Shown: positions 9,601 to 19,248, counted from the stretch's first letter. The stretch is 64,000 nt of DNA from FEN-1279 sp964400285 (GCA_964400285.1 CAYNTK010000001.1:124001-188000); one strand, 5' to 3'. Notes: generated by a model from the sequence alone, not told the origin. Made by a program: numbers and translations.

Positions 9601-10182
9601 TTACCACTTCTCCCAGTGTATATTTTCTTCCTTAAATTTATCCTTTGGTTTATCTTCACCTGTTGGATGTCCAATTGGAATAACATTTAACGGAATTACA
9701 TTTTCAGGTATCCCAAGTACATTTCTTACTGTACTCATTCTTTTGGCATCAGGATAAGCCGCTGTCCAGACAGCTCCGAGACCGAGAGATTCAACCGTAA
9801 GCAAAATATTTTCTCCCGCTAAAGAGCAATCTATTATTGCAAATTCTGTACTTTCTTCAAATGCTTTTTCAGGAATTGCACAGATAATAATTGCAGCTCC
9901 TGCATTTGCAAGCATTTTCGCATATGGTAAGCTATCTGCAAGTGCATCGAGCACTTTTCTATCGGTAACAACCACGAACGACCAAGGTTGCTTGTTAACC
10001 GCTGTTGGTGCACACATAGCGGATTCAAGTATTTTTTTCAAATCGTCTTTACTTACGCTTTCTCCCGTAAAATGCCTGACGCTTTTTCTGTTTTTAATTA
10101 CCTTTATTACTTCATTATCCTGTGAAAAGGAAATGTTTAAAGTAATAAAAAATAAGATTGAAGTTATAAATAACTTTTTCAT
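9601..10182 (-). CDS. Nitroreductase-family protein with export signal
   Basis: After a clear signal peptide (Lys-Lys, hydrophobic core residues 4-18, then S-F-S-Q), the protein continues with a nitroreductase fold: R-K-S-V-R-H-F for FMN phosphate binding, A-P-T-A-V-N-K-Q-P-W-S-F and G-L-G-A-V-W. The 193 residues fit a small nitroreductase plus a leader. Nitroreductases use FMN and NAD(P)H and are usually cytoplasmic, so an exported one is odd; it would have to be exported by Tat or Sec with FMN loaded outside, or anchored by an uncleaved helix. The stop is 9 bases from the convergent gene. Confidence 0.88.
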   Translation of the reverse strand: MKKLFITSILFFITLNISFSQDNEVIKVIKNRKSVRHFTGESVSKDDLKKILESAMCAPTAVNKQPWSFVVVTDRKVLDALADSLPYAKMLANAGAAIIICAIPEKAFEESTEFAIIDCSLAGENILLTVESLGLGAVWTAAYPDAKRMSTVRNVLGIPENVIPLNVIPIGHPTGEDKPKDKFKEENIHWEKW

Positions 10183-10219
10183 TATTTTAAATTATTTGTA
10201 AATTTCTTGAATTTTTAAA

Positions 10220-10456
10220 CTATTCCTTCTCGTACCTTATTTCCATTTCTTCTTTATTGCCGAGACCTTTTTTCAATACATCTAAAAGACCTTCTTCAGC
10301 ACCCATTTCCTGGAAAGATTCAATGGTAGGGATATTAATATAATAATCGACATCTTCTTCAGATTCTTCTTCGAGGTGGTCAATTAAAAATTGTAATTGT
10401 GATTCTGTAATGTATCCGATGAACTCTCCCGTTTCCTTGTTAAATATTTTTATCAT
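10220..10456 (-). CDS. Small acidic conserved-type protein of unknown function
   Basis: The 78-residue protein is strongly acidic (E-E-E-S-E-E-D-V-D in the middle) without signal or membrane helix. It begins M-I-K-I-F-N-K-E-T-G-E-F-I-G, has T-E-S-Q-L-Q-F-L-I-D-H-L-E-E-E and ends in a charged tail. It looks like a compact cytoplasmic domain that I have an impression of having seen in other genomes, but I cannot name a function. A TTGATA-N17-TATTAT promoter candidate sits just upstream, which supports it as a real gene. Confidence 0.7.
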   Translation of the reverse strand: MIKIFNKETGEFIGYITESQLQFLIDHLEEESEEDVDYYINIPTIESFQEMGAEEGLLDVLKKGLGNKEEMEIRYEKE

Positions 10457-10488
10457 ATTATTATTAATTAGATTTTTAAATTGTTATA

Positions 10489-10517
10489 ATAATATATTAT
10501 TTTTTATTTATTATCAA
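10489..10517 (-). promoter_or_regulatory. Candidate promoter for the small acidic protein
   Basis: On the minus strand TTGATA (10517-10512) and TATTAT (10494-10489) are spaced by 17 bases. A transcript would begin about 25 bases before the start at 10456. The region is extremely A/T-rich, so a chance match is possible. Confidence 0.4.
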
Positions 10518-10627
10518 TCACACTGAAAATGCATAAAAAGTATTTATTTGTGTAATTTAAATTCAATTTAAAGTTGTATTTTAATTGCATAATTTTACAC
10601 ATTCTATTAAATATTAAATAATTAATT

Positions 10628-12733
10628 ATGCCCGGAAAATTTGACGGTTTCTTTTATCCAAAGTCGATTGCAATTGTTGGTGCTTCTTCAAAAGAAAAAA
10701 CTCTCGGCTGGGAATTGATGAAAAATTTATTGAACTTTGGTTATAACGGGAAAATTTATCCTGTTAATCCAAAAGCGGATTTTATTCATAATATTAAGGT
10801 ATATCCATCTATTGTAGCTATCGAAGAAGATGTTGACCTTGCAATTATTATGGTTGCAAAGCAATTTGTTCTGGCTTCTATCGATGATTGTGAGAAAAAA
10901 AATATAAAAAATATTATTGTTATAACTGCCGGGTTTAAAGAAGTAGGTGACGAAGGAAAACAGATGGAAAAACTTCTTATGGAGAAGATTCATAAGAATA
11001 GAATGAGAATGGTCGGACCTAACTGTATGGGTATAATTAATACAAAACCCGGGGTTATGATGAACGGAACATTTGTTCAGGGTGAGCCAAATCCGGGAGG
11101 TATCGGATTTGTTTCGCAAAGCGGTGCACTCGGTGCTGCTGTATTGAAAATATTAAAACTGAAAGATGTCGGGTTTGCACAATTTCTTAGCATTGGAAAC
11201 AAGGCTGACATAGATGAAAATGATTTAATGGAATACTGGAAAGATAATGAAGATGTTAGGGTAATAACACTCTATCTGGAAAGTTTTGGAGATGCAAGAA
11301 AATTTATGGATACTGCGAGAAAAATTACCAAACATAAACCCGTTATTGCAATTAAAGCCGCTCGCACAGCAGCCGGTATGAAAGCAGCGTCTTCACATAC
11401 TGGAGCACTTGCATCTGCGGATACTATAGTAGATGCAATATTTGAACAGAGTGGAGTTATAAGAGTTACTACGGTTGATGAACTTTTCGATTTAGCGAAA
11501 TCTTTTGACAGGACTATGTTGCCAAAAGGAAATCGCGTTGGAATTCTTACAAATGCAGGTGGTCCTGCAATATTAACTGTTGATGAAGCGTTTAATTCGG
11601 GACTTCAGGTTCCTGAACTTTCGAAAGAAACACAGGATAAACTTCACGAAATTCTTGTACCCGAAGCTGCTTTTACAAATCCTGTAGATGTGCTTCCACC
11701 TGCAACTGCTGAAGTATATGGAAAAGCAACTGAAATAATGCTTGCAGATGAGAATATCGATGCCGGGATAATAATTCTCGGACCACCGCTGATGCACGAT
11801 ACACTTGAAATCGGAAAATCAATTTGCAATGCTGCAATTAAATCGAAGAAATGTGCAACAGTTGTTTTAATGTCGCAGGATGATATTATTCCGAAACTTG
11901 CTGAAGCGGTCGATGGACATCCACCTATATTTAATAATTGCGAAGCAGCAGCAAAAGCAATCGGGCAGATGTATAAGTATAAACTTCATAAAGAAAAACC
12001 TGAAGGGAAATACAAAACTTATTCAGCAGATAAAAAAGTTGTAGAAGATATTTTTAAAAAATATAAAAATATCGAAACTTATCTTGATTTCGATGATGTC
12101 GTTAAGATATTGAAAGCATATAAGCTACCGATTGTAGAATCTTATTTTGCAAAGAATGTTCAGGAGTCGGTCGATATTGCGGATAAAATCGGTTATCCTG
12201 TTGTTATTAAAGTTGCAGGAAAAAAACTTGTGCATAAATCCGATGTTGGTGGTGTTGTTGTTGATATCAAAAATCTGGAAGAGCTTATTCAAGCAGAAAA
12301 TAAGGTGATAGCGGGTTTGAAGGAAAAGGGAATCGATAATCAGCTCGAAGGATTTACTATTCAACCTTACATAAAGGGTGGAACGGAAACAATCCTCGGT
12401 GTTATTAAAGATAAAAATGCAGGTCATCTTGTTGCATTTGGTATGGGTGGAATTATGGTTGAAGTGATGAAAGACGTAAAATTTAAATTACTTCCTGTAA
12501 ATGATTTGGATGCAGAGGAATTAATAAAGTCTACGGGTGTTTATAAAATATTGAAAGGTGTTCGCGGAAATCCGCCGGTTGATTTGGAATTTATAAAAGA
12601 TAATATTTTAAAGTTATCACAGCTTGTTTCCGATTTTCCGCAAATAGTTGAACTTGATTTGAATCCGTTTGTATTTTCACATTTAAACGACAGGTGCAAA
12701 ATCCTTGACGCAAGAATAAAAATTGTAAATTAA
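10628..12733 (+). CDS. Acetate-CoA ligase (ADP-forming), fused alpha-beta
   Basis: The 701-residue enzyme has the alpha part (CoA-binding domain from about residue 5, G-A-S-S-K-E-K-T-L-G; succinyl-CoA-ligase-like domains to about 450) joined to the beta ATP-grasp part (about 490-700, V-H-K-S-D-V-G-G-V). The phosphohistidine His257 lies in S-S-H-T-G-A-L-A. It interconverts acyl-CoA, ADP and phosphate with acid, CoA and ATP, giving substrate-level ATP from acetate or branched-chain acids. It is a paralogue of the gene at 6881 without the GNAT domain, which suggests a metabolic partner. Confidence 0.93.
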   Translation: MPGKFDGFFYPKSIAIVGASSKEKTLGWELMKNLLNFGYNGKIYPVNPKADFIHNIKVYPSIVAIEEDVDLAIIMVAKQFVLASIDDCEKKNIKNIIVITAGFKEVGDEGKQMEKLLMEKIHKNRMRMVGPNCMGIINTKPGVMMNGTFVQGEPNPGGIGFVSQSGALGAAVLKILKLKDVGFAQFLSIGNKADIDENDLMEYWKDNEDVRVITLYLESFGDARKFMDTARKITKHKPVIAIKAARTAAGMKAASSHTGALASADTIVDAIFEQSGVIRVTTVDELFDLAKSFDRTMLPKGNRVGILTNAGGPAILTVDEAFNSGLQVPELSKETQDKLHEILVPEAAFTNPVDVLPPATAEVYGKATEIMLADENIDAGIIILGPPLMHDTLEIGKSICNAAIKSKKCATVVLMSQDDIIPKLAEAVDGHPPIFNNCEAAAKAIGQMYKYKLHKEKPEGKYKTYSADKKVVEDIFKKYKNIETYLDFDDVVKILKAYKLPIVESYFAKNVQESVDIADKIGYPVVIKVAGKKLVHKSDVGGVVVDIKNLEELIQAENKVIAGLKEKGIDNQLEGFTIQPYIKGGTETILGVIKDKNAGHLVAFGMGGIMVEVMKDVKFKLLPVNDLDAEELIKSTGVYKILKGVRGNPPVDLEFIKDNILKLSQLVSDFPQIVELDLNPFVFSHLNDRCKILDARIKIVN

Positions 12734-12774
12734 AAAAAAGTCCTCTCAAGAGAAGAAATAATAAAATTTAAATT

Positions 12775-13197
12775 ATGAAAATAGCTAAAGAATTTCGCTG
12801 GGAGATGGGACACCGCCTCCCTTTGCATAAAGGATTATGCAATAACTTTCACGGACACTCTTATAAAATGATTGTCGAGGTGGAAGGTGAACCTTTGGAA
12901 AATGGTATGGTGATTGATTTCTACGACCTCGGAAAAATAATTAATCCAATCATCGAAAAATACGACCACGCATTTTTATGCTGGGAGAAGGACAAGGTAG
13001 TGAAAGATTTTCTTGTGAAAAATAAAATGAAACATGTAATTGCAAATTACCATTCTACCGTAGAAAATATTTGCACGGATTTTCTTTATAAAATATCTGC
13101 AAAGCTGAAAGACAAAAGATTCAAGAACATTCATAAAGTAACCGTTAAAATTCAGGAAACTCCGAATTCTTATGCGGAAAAAGAAATGGAATTATAA
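12775..13197 (+). CDS. queD: 6-carboxytetrahydropterin synthase (QueD/PTPS family)
   Basis: In 140 residues the zinc ligands are His13, His26 and His28, and the catalytic Cys22 stands in C-N-N-F-H-G-H, the CxxxHGH pattern of QueD rather than of folate-type PTPS-III. The D-H of Y-D-H-A-F and the Glu of I-Q-E-T complete the active site. It makes 6-carboxytetrahydropterin for queuosine and other deazapurines. No queC, queE or queF is nearby, so the assignment rests on motifs alone. Confidence 0.9.
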   Translation: MKIAKEFRWEMGHRLPLHKGLCNNFHGHSYKMIVEVEGEPLENGMVIDFYDLGKIINPIIEKYDHAFLCWEKDKVVKDFLVKNKMKHVIANYHSTVENICTDFLYKISAKLKDKRFKNIHKVTVKIQETPNSYAEKEMEL

Positions 13198-13203
13198 ATT
13201 TAT

Positions 13204-13932
13204 TTAATGATGTTTTTTAATAAAACATTTCAAGTCATCTATCAGCGGCTCGGGAAGGGGATAGCCGTCTTCAATTTTTAAAAGTGCAATATGTAAATGT
13301 GTTATATTAGCAGGTAACACTGTTTGCCTTCCTGTTCTACCAACTTCTCCGATTTTATCTCCTGCGTTTATTATATCTCCGGGTTTTTTGAAAACCGTAT
13401 TCAGGTGAGAATAGTATAAAAGCTTTTTATTTGTTACATCATAAATTCGAATATATTTTCCTGCTCTTAAAATCGAACCGGGTTCCCATGTAGTATCGGT
13501 TGCCACAACAACTCCGCTCGACATACTTACCACATCTACAGGCCTTCCGGTTGAATCATCGGAACAATCTTTATTTGAATCTGCAATCATAATATCGTTT
13601 GCTGGATGATTCCACGATTTATTACCGTCAAAATAATCGTATGCATTTTCATTATAATCTTTTCCACCTTCTCGTAAATATATTTTGGAATAATTACTTA
13701 ATGGAAAAATCCAATTTATTCTTTTAACATCTTTACCACCGTTTTTATAAAAATAGTATTCTGCTTCTTTTTGATACTTTTGTATTAACTTAATTGCATA
13801 TTCTTTTTTAATATTATTAAATGCGATTTTTTTATCGAGGGAATTCCATTTATCGAATACGTTTAAACTATCGGCATATAATAAATATGAATTGAAGAAG
13901 AAAAATAATATTAAGATAAATATTTTAGCCAA
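13204..13932 (-). CDS. Exported M23 metallopeptidase
   Basis: A hydrophobic signal peptide covers residues 1-20 (F-F-F-F core, Y-A-D). The LytM/M23 domain has H109-x-x-x-D113 (H-P-A-N-D) and H212-x-H214 (H-L-H), plus the G-D-K-I-G-E-V-G-x-T-G strand before the second site. These bind zinc and cleave peptidoglycan cross-links or related peptides. At 242 residues it has only a helical N-terminal extension. It is the last gene of a minus-strand run and lies 6 bases from the convergent queD. Confidence 0.9.
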   Translation of the reverse strand: MAKIFILILFFFFNSYLLYADSLNVFDKWNSLDKKIAFNNIKKEYAIKLIQKYQKEAEYYFYKNGGKDVKRINWIFPLSNYSKIYLREGGKDYNENAYDYFDGNKSWNHPANDIMIADSNKDCSDDSTGRPVDVVSMSSGVVVATDTTWEPGSILRAGKYIRIYDVTNKKLLYYSHLNTVFKKPGDIINAGDKIGEVGRTGRQTVLPANITHLHIALLKIEDGYPLPEPLIDDLKCFIKKHH

Positions 13933-13984
13933 TTTAATTATGAAATACTAAATAATATATCAATATTGAATTCTAAATACAATT

Positions 13985-14329
13985 TTAATTTTGTAAGACT
14001 TCTTTCCCTGAATTGACCCAGGAGATTATTCCCCCCGATAGGTTCAATACATTTTTAAATCCCCATTTCATCAGGAAATCGCAGGCAGTACGGCTTCTGT
14101 TACCACTACGACAATATACTAGATAATTTTCTTCTTTGTCCAGTTTATCGATAACTTTTTTAAAATCGGGTGAATAAATATCTGCAAGAATTGAACCCTC
14201 TATTCTTGCTCCGTAATGTTCCTCAGGTGTACGTACATCGATTATTTTGTAACCCAGAATTTTAAGTTCTTCGAATTGTTTTACGTCAATTGATTTTACT
14301 TTTGTGAAACTGAATATATTAAAAGACAT
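13985..14329 (-). CDS. Single-domain rhodanese
   Basis: The 114-residue protein is one rhodanese domain: I-I-D-V-R-T-P-E-E near residue 30, the active-site loop C73-R-S-G-N-R-S, and the C-terminal L-S-G-G-I-I-S-W. It lacks a signal peptide and should be cytoplasmic, carrying sulfur as a Cys persulfide. It lies between the aconitase and M23 genes on the same strand, with gaps of about 50-60 bases. A role in iron-sulfur repair of aconitase is possible but unsupported beyond proximity. Confidence 0.9.
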   Translation of the reverse strand: MSFNIFSFTKVKSIDVKQFEELKILGYKIIDVRTPEEHYGARIEGSILADIYSPDFKKVIDKLDKEENYLVYCRSGNRSRTACDFLMKWGFKNVLNLSGGIISWVNSGKEVLQN

Positions 14330-14387
14330 AAAAATTATCTAATTATAGTGTATTCTGTATTTTATCTTTATCAAAATCCAAAGTTAA

Positions 14388-16649
14388 TTATTGATACTTG
14401 GTATTTTTATTTTTCGAAATAAGATTCAAAGCCGAACCTGACTTGAACCACTCAATTTGCTGTGCATTAAAAGTATGGTTAAGCATAATATCTTCTTTTG
14501 AACCGTCTCTATGTTTTATTGTTAGAGTTAATGGTTTATCAGGTGCGAAATTGATAATATCCAAATCGAATTTATCGTCCTCTTTTATCCTATCGTAATC
14601 CATTGGATAAGTAAATGTAAGAGGCAGCATACCTTGTTTTTTCAAATTAGTTTCGTGAATACGTGCAAATGATTTTACGATTATTGCTTTTCCTCCAAGG
14701 TATCTCGGTTCCATTGCAGCGTGTTCGCGTGATGAACCTTCTCCGTAATTTTCCTCGCCTACAACAATCCATCCTATTTTATTTGCTTTGTATTCACGAG
14801 CTACTTTCGGAACTTCATCATAATTACCAGTTAAATGGTTTTTCACGGAATTCATTTTATTGTTAAAATAATTCACAGCACCTATGAACAAATTGTTAGA
14901 AATATTATCGAGGTGACCTCTGTATTTAAGCCATGGACCTGCCATCGAAATATGGTCAGTTGTACATTTACCTTTTACCTTTAAAAGTAATTTGAGATCT
15001 TTGAAATCCTTATTCAAATCAGGTGCACTAAAAGCAGATAATGCTTGAAGCCTGTTGCTTTCTGGATTAATCATCACCTTTATATTGCTTCCTGAGTCCG
15101 CAGGAGGGATGTAACCTTCTTGACCCTGCAAAAATCCGTGTTCAGGCAATTCGTTGCCTGATGGCAAATCTAATTTTACTTTTTCACCTTCTTCATTTTC
15201 TAAATAATCAGTTAGGGGATTGAATGTAAGTTTACCTGCAAGTGATAATGCAGTAACTATTTCAGGCGAAGCAACGAAAGAATGAGTTGCTGCATTTCCA
15301 TCATTACGCTTTACAAAATTTCTATTATAGGATGTTAGTATTGAATTTTTTTCTCCGTCTTTAACATCGTGTCGTTTCCATTGACCTATGCAGGGTCCGC
15401 AGGCATTTGCAAGAACAAGACCGCCTATTTTTGTGAACACATCGAGTTGTCCGTCTCTTTCAATCGTGGCTCGAATTTGTTCCGAACCCGGTGTAATTAT
15501 AAATTCGGACTTGGCTTTAATTCCTTTTTTCATTGCCTGCTTTGCGACCGATGCCGAACGCTCCATATCTTCATAAGAAGAATTTGTACAACTTCCAATC
15601 AATCCAACTTTTAATTCTTCTGGATAACCGTTTTCGATTACGGCATCTTTGAATTTTGATATCGGATGTGCAAGGTCAGGTGTAAAAGGTCCGTTTATAT
15701 GTGGCTCTAAAATATTTAAATCAATCTCGATAATTTTATCATAATATTTTGAACTATTTACATCTGCTTTCAAATAATCTCTAATTTCATTTGCCATATC
15801 TGCTATTTCTTTTCTTTCTGTTGCAACTAAATATTTATACATTCTTTCATCGAATGGAAAAAGGGAAGTAGTCGCTCCGATTTCGGCACCCATATTGCAT
15901 ATTGTTGCTTTTCCTGTACAGGAAATATTTTCTACTCCATCACCAAAATATTCGATAATATATCCAGTTCCACCCTTTACAGTAAGTATTCCCGCTAATT
16001 TCAATATTACATCTTTAGGTGATGTCCAGCCGTTCATTTTACCTTTTAGATGAACACCAAGTATCTTAGGAAATTTCAGTTCCCATGGCAAACCAGCCAT
16101 AACATCAACTGCATCAGCACCTCCAACCCCAATTGCTACCATTCCAAGACCTCCTGCATTCGGAGTATGAGAATCGGTACCTATCATCATTCCTCCCGGA
16201 AATGCATAATTTTCAAGGACAACCTGATGTATTATTCCAGCTCCGGGCTTCCAAAATCCAATTCCATATTTTTGTGAAACTGAGGCAAGGAAATCAAATA
16301 CTTCTTTATTATCCGAATTTGCTTTAATCAAATCATTTTCAGCACCTGTTTCTGCAAGAATTAAATGGTCGCAGTGAACCGTTGAAGGGACAGATACTTT
16401 TGGAATCCCCGCCGACATAAATTGCAAAAGAGCCATTTGTGCCGTTGCATCCTGCATAGCAACTCTGTCGGGTTGAAAATCTACAAAATCAATCCCGTTT
16501 GCAAACGGCTTTTTAGGTTTATTATATAGATGTGCATATAAAATTTTTTCAGCATAAGTCATCTCGCGCCCGAGAATTTTTTTTGCATTATCAATTTTAT
16601 TTTTTATTGATTTGTAAACTTTTACGGTTAGGTTTAAATCAAAAAGCAT
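14388..16649 (-). CDS. acn: Aconitate hydratase, mitochondrial type
   Basis: The 753 residues match the mitochondrial-type aconitase: Cys354 in G-S-C-T-N-S-S and Cys417/Cys420 in A-C-G-P-C-I bind the [4Fe-4S] cluster, and the C-terminal swivel domain has G-E-E-N-Y-G-E-G-S-S-R-E-H. It isomerises citrate to isocitrate in the TCA cycle. A strong AGGAGA lies 7 bases before the ATG. It begins only 24 bases after the YyaL-like gene, so the two are probably in one operon. Confidence 0.96.
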   Translation of the reverse strand: MLFDLNLTVKVYKSIKNKIDNAKKILGREMTYAEKILYAHLYNKPKKPFANGIDFVDFQPDRVAMQDATAQMALLQFMSAGIPKVSVPSTVHCDHLILAETGAENDLIKANSDNKEVFDFLASVSQKYGIGFWKPGAGIIHQVVLENYAFPGGMMIGTDSHTPNAGGLGMVAIGVGGADAVDVMAGLPWELKFPKILGVHLKGKMNGWTSPKDVILKLAGILTVKGGTGYIIEYFGDGVENISCTGKATICNMGAEIGATTSLFPFDERMYKYLVATERKEIADMANEIRDYLKADVNSSKYYDKIIEIDLNILEPHINGPFTPDLAHPISKFKDAVIENGYPEELKVGLIGSCTNSSYEDMERSASVAKQAMKKGIKAKSEFIITPGSEQIRATIERDGQLDVFTKIGGLVLANACGPCIGQWKRHDVKDGEKNSILTSYNRNFVKRNDGNAATHSFVASPEIVTALSLAGKLTFNPLTDYLENEEGEKVKLDLPSGNELPEHGFLQGQEGYIPPADSGSNIKVMINPESNRLQALSAFSAPDLNKDFKDLKLLLKVKGKCTTDHISMAGPWLKYRGHLDNISNNLFIGAVNYFNNKMNSVKNHLTGNYDEVPKVAREYKANKIGWIVVGEENYGEGSSREHAAMEPRYLGGKAIIVKSFARIHETNLKKQGMLPLTFTYPMDYDRIKEDDKFDLDIINFAPDKPLTLTIKHRDGSKEDIMLNHTFNAQQIEWFKSGSALNLISKNKNTKYQ

Positions 16650-16656
16650 TTTAATA

Positions 16657-16662
16657 TCTCCT
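16657..16662 (-). promoter_or_regulatory. Shine-Dalgarno site of aconitase
   Basis: AGGAGA on the minus strand is 7 bases before the ATG at 16649. It is one of the few clear ribosome-binding sites in this window and supports the chosen start. Confidence 0.65.
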
Positions 16663-16673
16663 GTTGTATATTT

Positions 16674-18761
16674 TTATAGTATTTTTTTTAATTCTTCCAA
16701 ATTATCAATTGGAAGCTTGCAAGTTTGGTTTTCGCAAATATAAATTTTTGTCTTATCATAATCTTTTACGATATCTTTAATGAATGTCGAATATTTTTCT
16801 ATATATTTATTGGCATATATAAATATTTTAAAAGGAATAAATTTTCCGTGAATATATTTTATTAAACTATTTAAACCGGTATCGTTTAAATCTCCAGTAA
16901 AAATAATTTCTTTAGGGGTAATTTTATTAAACAATATATTGTGCAGCATATGCGGGCTTGAAAAATGTGAATTTTCAATTTTTGGATAAAAATATTTTAT
17001 ACTGTTTTCCACAATGCTCTTAAATTTATTATCCTCTGTAATATATCCAAGCCTTATAAAATTTTCCATAATAATTGCATTACCCGAAGGTTCAGCACCA
17101 TCATATAAATCTTTTGTTTTTAGAATAATATCTTTTACAGAATTCTCTGTATCAAAAAAACCTGAATTAACATTATCGTAAAATTTATCTATTGTAACTT
17201 CGGATATTTTAATTGCCATCTTTAAATAATATTCCTCAAATGTTATTTCATACAAATCAATAAGTGCTTTTATTAAAAAAGCATAATCATCGAGAGTTCC
17301 CTGAAATTTTACATCCTCATCTCTATAGCGATGGTATAAAATATTTTTCTTTTCATCCCATAAATTATTTAAAATGAATGAACAACTCTTTACAGCAGTT
17401 TCTTTATATTTATTGTATTGTGTTATTTGATATCCCTTTGCAAAAGCACTAATCATAAGGCTGTTCCAAGATGTCAGAATTTTATCGTCAAGATGGGGTC
17501 TTGGTCTTTTTTTTCTTTTATCGAGCAGAATCTTTTTAGATTTTGTAATTATTTCTTCTATTTCATCAGGGCTTTTGTTAAAAACCTTTGCAGCATCAAA
17601 ATAATCATTTGCTAAGTGAAGCACATTTTTGTTTTTAAAAATATTATGAGGGTCAGAGATAGTGTTACCTTCATATTTTACCCCGAAAACGTAACAAAAT
17701 ATAGATGCATTTTCTTTCCCAAGTGTTTCTTCAATTTGAGATTTTTCCCATGTGTAATAGTATCCTTCTTCTTTGTATTTAGGAATTGATTCTTCAATAG
17801 CACTTTCAGCATCTTCCGCAGAGTAAAATCCTCCATTTTTATCGGTAAGATTATTTAGAACATATTCGAGTGTCTCTATTGCAAAATTGAGAAAATATTT
17901 ATTGTTCGTAATAGCGTATGTGTCAAATAAAACAGATGTTATTTGAGATTGGTCATAAAGCATTTTTTCAAAATGAGGCACACGCCAATATGTATCAACT
18001 GAATATCTGTGAAATCCGCCTCCCAAATGGTCATATATTCCTCCTTCACACATTTTCTTTAAAGTAAATGTTACCATATCGAGTGCTTCTGTATTATTAT
18101 CCTTATAATAAAGAGATAATAAGTAATTTAGCATTACTGGTCTTGGAAATTTATTCCCGAGACCAAAGCCACCGTATTCATAATCGAATATATTTTGTAT
18201 CGATTCAAATGATTTTTCGAATATTTTTTCATTAATATTTAAAGTCAGATTATTCTTTTCATTAAGACGGCTTTTAAGTAAATCGAATATTTTTTCACTG
18301 CTTGTAATTATTTCTTGTCTTTTTGTAATCCAAAGATTATTAATTTGCTCAATTATATCTTCAAACCCAGTTCTTCCGTATTTAGCTTTCGGAGGAATAT
18401 ATGTAGCACCATAAAACGGTTTCAAGTCGGGAGTTAAAAACATATTCATAGGCCAGCCACCCGTACCCACCATTGACTGTAGGGCTGTCATATATACTCT
18501 ATCAATATCGGGCCTTTCTTCTCTATCTACCTTTATATTTATAAAGTATTCATTTAACAAATTAGCAATATTTTCATTCTCAAAACTTTCTCTTTCCATT
18601 ACATGACACCAATAGCAAGTAGAATAACCCACCGATAAAAAAATCGGTTTGTTTTGTTCCTTAGCAATTTTTAAAGTTTCATCATTCCACGCATACCAAT
18701 AAACAGGGTTATTTGCATGTTGCAACAGATATGGGCTTTTTTCATCTTTCAGTTTATTCAT
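16674..18761 (-). CDS. YyaL/SSP411-type thioredoxin-domain protein (DUF255)
   Basis: The 695 residues start with the diagnostic S-P-Y-L-L-Q-H-A-N-N-P-V-Y-W, then a thioredoxin-like fold with C49-Y-W-C52-H, followed by a long alpha/alpha barrel related to N-acylglucosamine 2-epimerases (about 190-640), with motifs such as G-G-G-F-H-R-Y-S and L-D-D-Y-A-F. No signal peptide is present. The biochemical role of the family is not settled; a redox or sugar-related function is usually proposed. Length is typical. It probably leads the minus-strand operon with aconitase. Confidence 0.92.
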   Translation of the reverse strand: MNKLKDEKSPYLLQHANNPVYWYAWNDETLKIAKEQNKPIFLSVGYSTCYWCHVMERESFENENIANLLNEYFINIKVDREERPDIDRVYMTALQSMVGTGGWPMNMFLTPDLKPFYGATYIPPKAKYGRTGFEDIIEQINNLWITKRQEIITSSEKIFDLLKSRLNEKNNLTLNINEKIFEKSFESIQNIFDYEYGGFGLGNKFPRPVMLNYLLSLYYKDNNTEALDMVTFTLKKMCEGGIYDHLGGGFHRYSVDTYWRVPHFEKMLYDQSQITSVLFDTYAITNNKYFLNFAIETLEYVLNNLTDKNGGFYSAEDAESAIEESIPKYKEEGYYYTWEKSQIEETLGKENASIFCYVFGVKYEGNTISDPHNIFKNKNVLHLANDYFDAAKVFNKSPDEIEEIITKSKKILLDKRKKRPRPHLDDKILTSWNSLMISAFAKGYQITQYNKYKETAVKSCSFILNNLWDEKKNILYHRYRDEDVKFQGTLDDYAFLIKALIDLYEITFEEYYLKMAIKISEVTIDKFYDNVNSGFFDTENSVKDIILKTKDLYDGAEPSGNAIIMENFIRLGYITEDNKFKSIVENSIKYFYPKIENSHFSSPHMLHNILFNKITPKEIIFTGDLNDTGLNSLIKYIHGKFIPFKIFIYANKYIEKYSTFIKDIVKDYDKTKIYICENQTCKLPIDNLEELKKIL

Positions 18762-18904
18762 TTGCCTAATAGGTTAATAATATAATAGCTAATTTTTACA
18801 ACAATTTATTTGCATTTATAATTCTAAAAATTGGTAAAAAGTTTAACTTTTTTTTGTAAAAACACTTTTATATATTACATAAAAAAATTAAATATAATTA
18901 TATA

Positions 18905-19216
18905 ATGGCGAAAATTTTATTTGAAGTAAATTACAATATTTTTCCAGAAAAGCGTGAAGGTTATCTTAAACTCATTGATGAGTTAAAAAGTTATATAAAA
19001 AGCACTACCAATAAAGAATATTTTATTTTTGAGGATTCTAAAAAGAAGAATAATTTCTCAGAAATAATATTCTTTGAATCGAATGAAGAATTCGATAACT
19101 TTGAAGATATGCAAGATGAAAAAATAAAGGGTTTAATGAATAATATTACATCAAACTATGTTATAGAAAAAAGAGTAAATTATATAATAAAAGAAGAGAT
19201 ATCTAATAATATATAA
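18905..19216 (+). CDS. Small hypothetical protein
   Basis: The 103-residue protein starts M-A-K-I-L-F-E-V-N-Y-N and alternates short beta strands with amphipathic helices, ending in a basic/acidic tail. The pattern (strand, helix with K-R-E-G-Y-L-K-L, strand, helix with D-N-F-E-D) is compatible with a dimeric ferredoxin-like (ABM-type) fold, but I recognise no named family. No signal or membrane segment. A hairpin terminator follows at 19249. Coding is supported by the start context and codon use; function is unknown. Confidence 0.65.
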   Translation: MAKILFEVNYNIFPEKREGYLKLIDELKSYIKSTTNKEYFIFEDSKKKNNFSEIIFFESNEEFDNFEDMQDEKIKGLMNNITSNYVIEKRVNYIIKEEISNNI

Positions 19217-19248
19217 TAAATGAGTGTATTAATTGCACAATATTTTTT

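Noticed and set aside
10727..11119. 130-codon open frame antisense to the acyl-CoA synthetase
   Set aside because: It is a mirror of a clearly conserved coding region, has no plausible domain, and its composition follows the complementary codons.
12738..12760. Small inverted repeat CTCT/AGAG after the acetate-CoA ligase
   Set aside because: The stem is only about 4 bp with no T-run, too weak to call a terminator.
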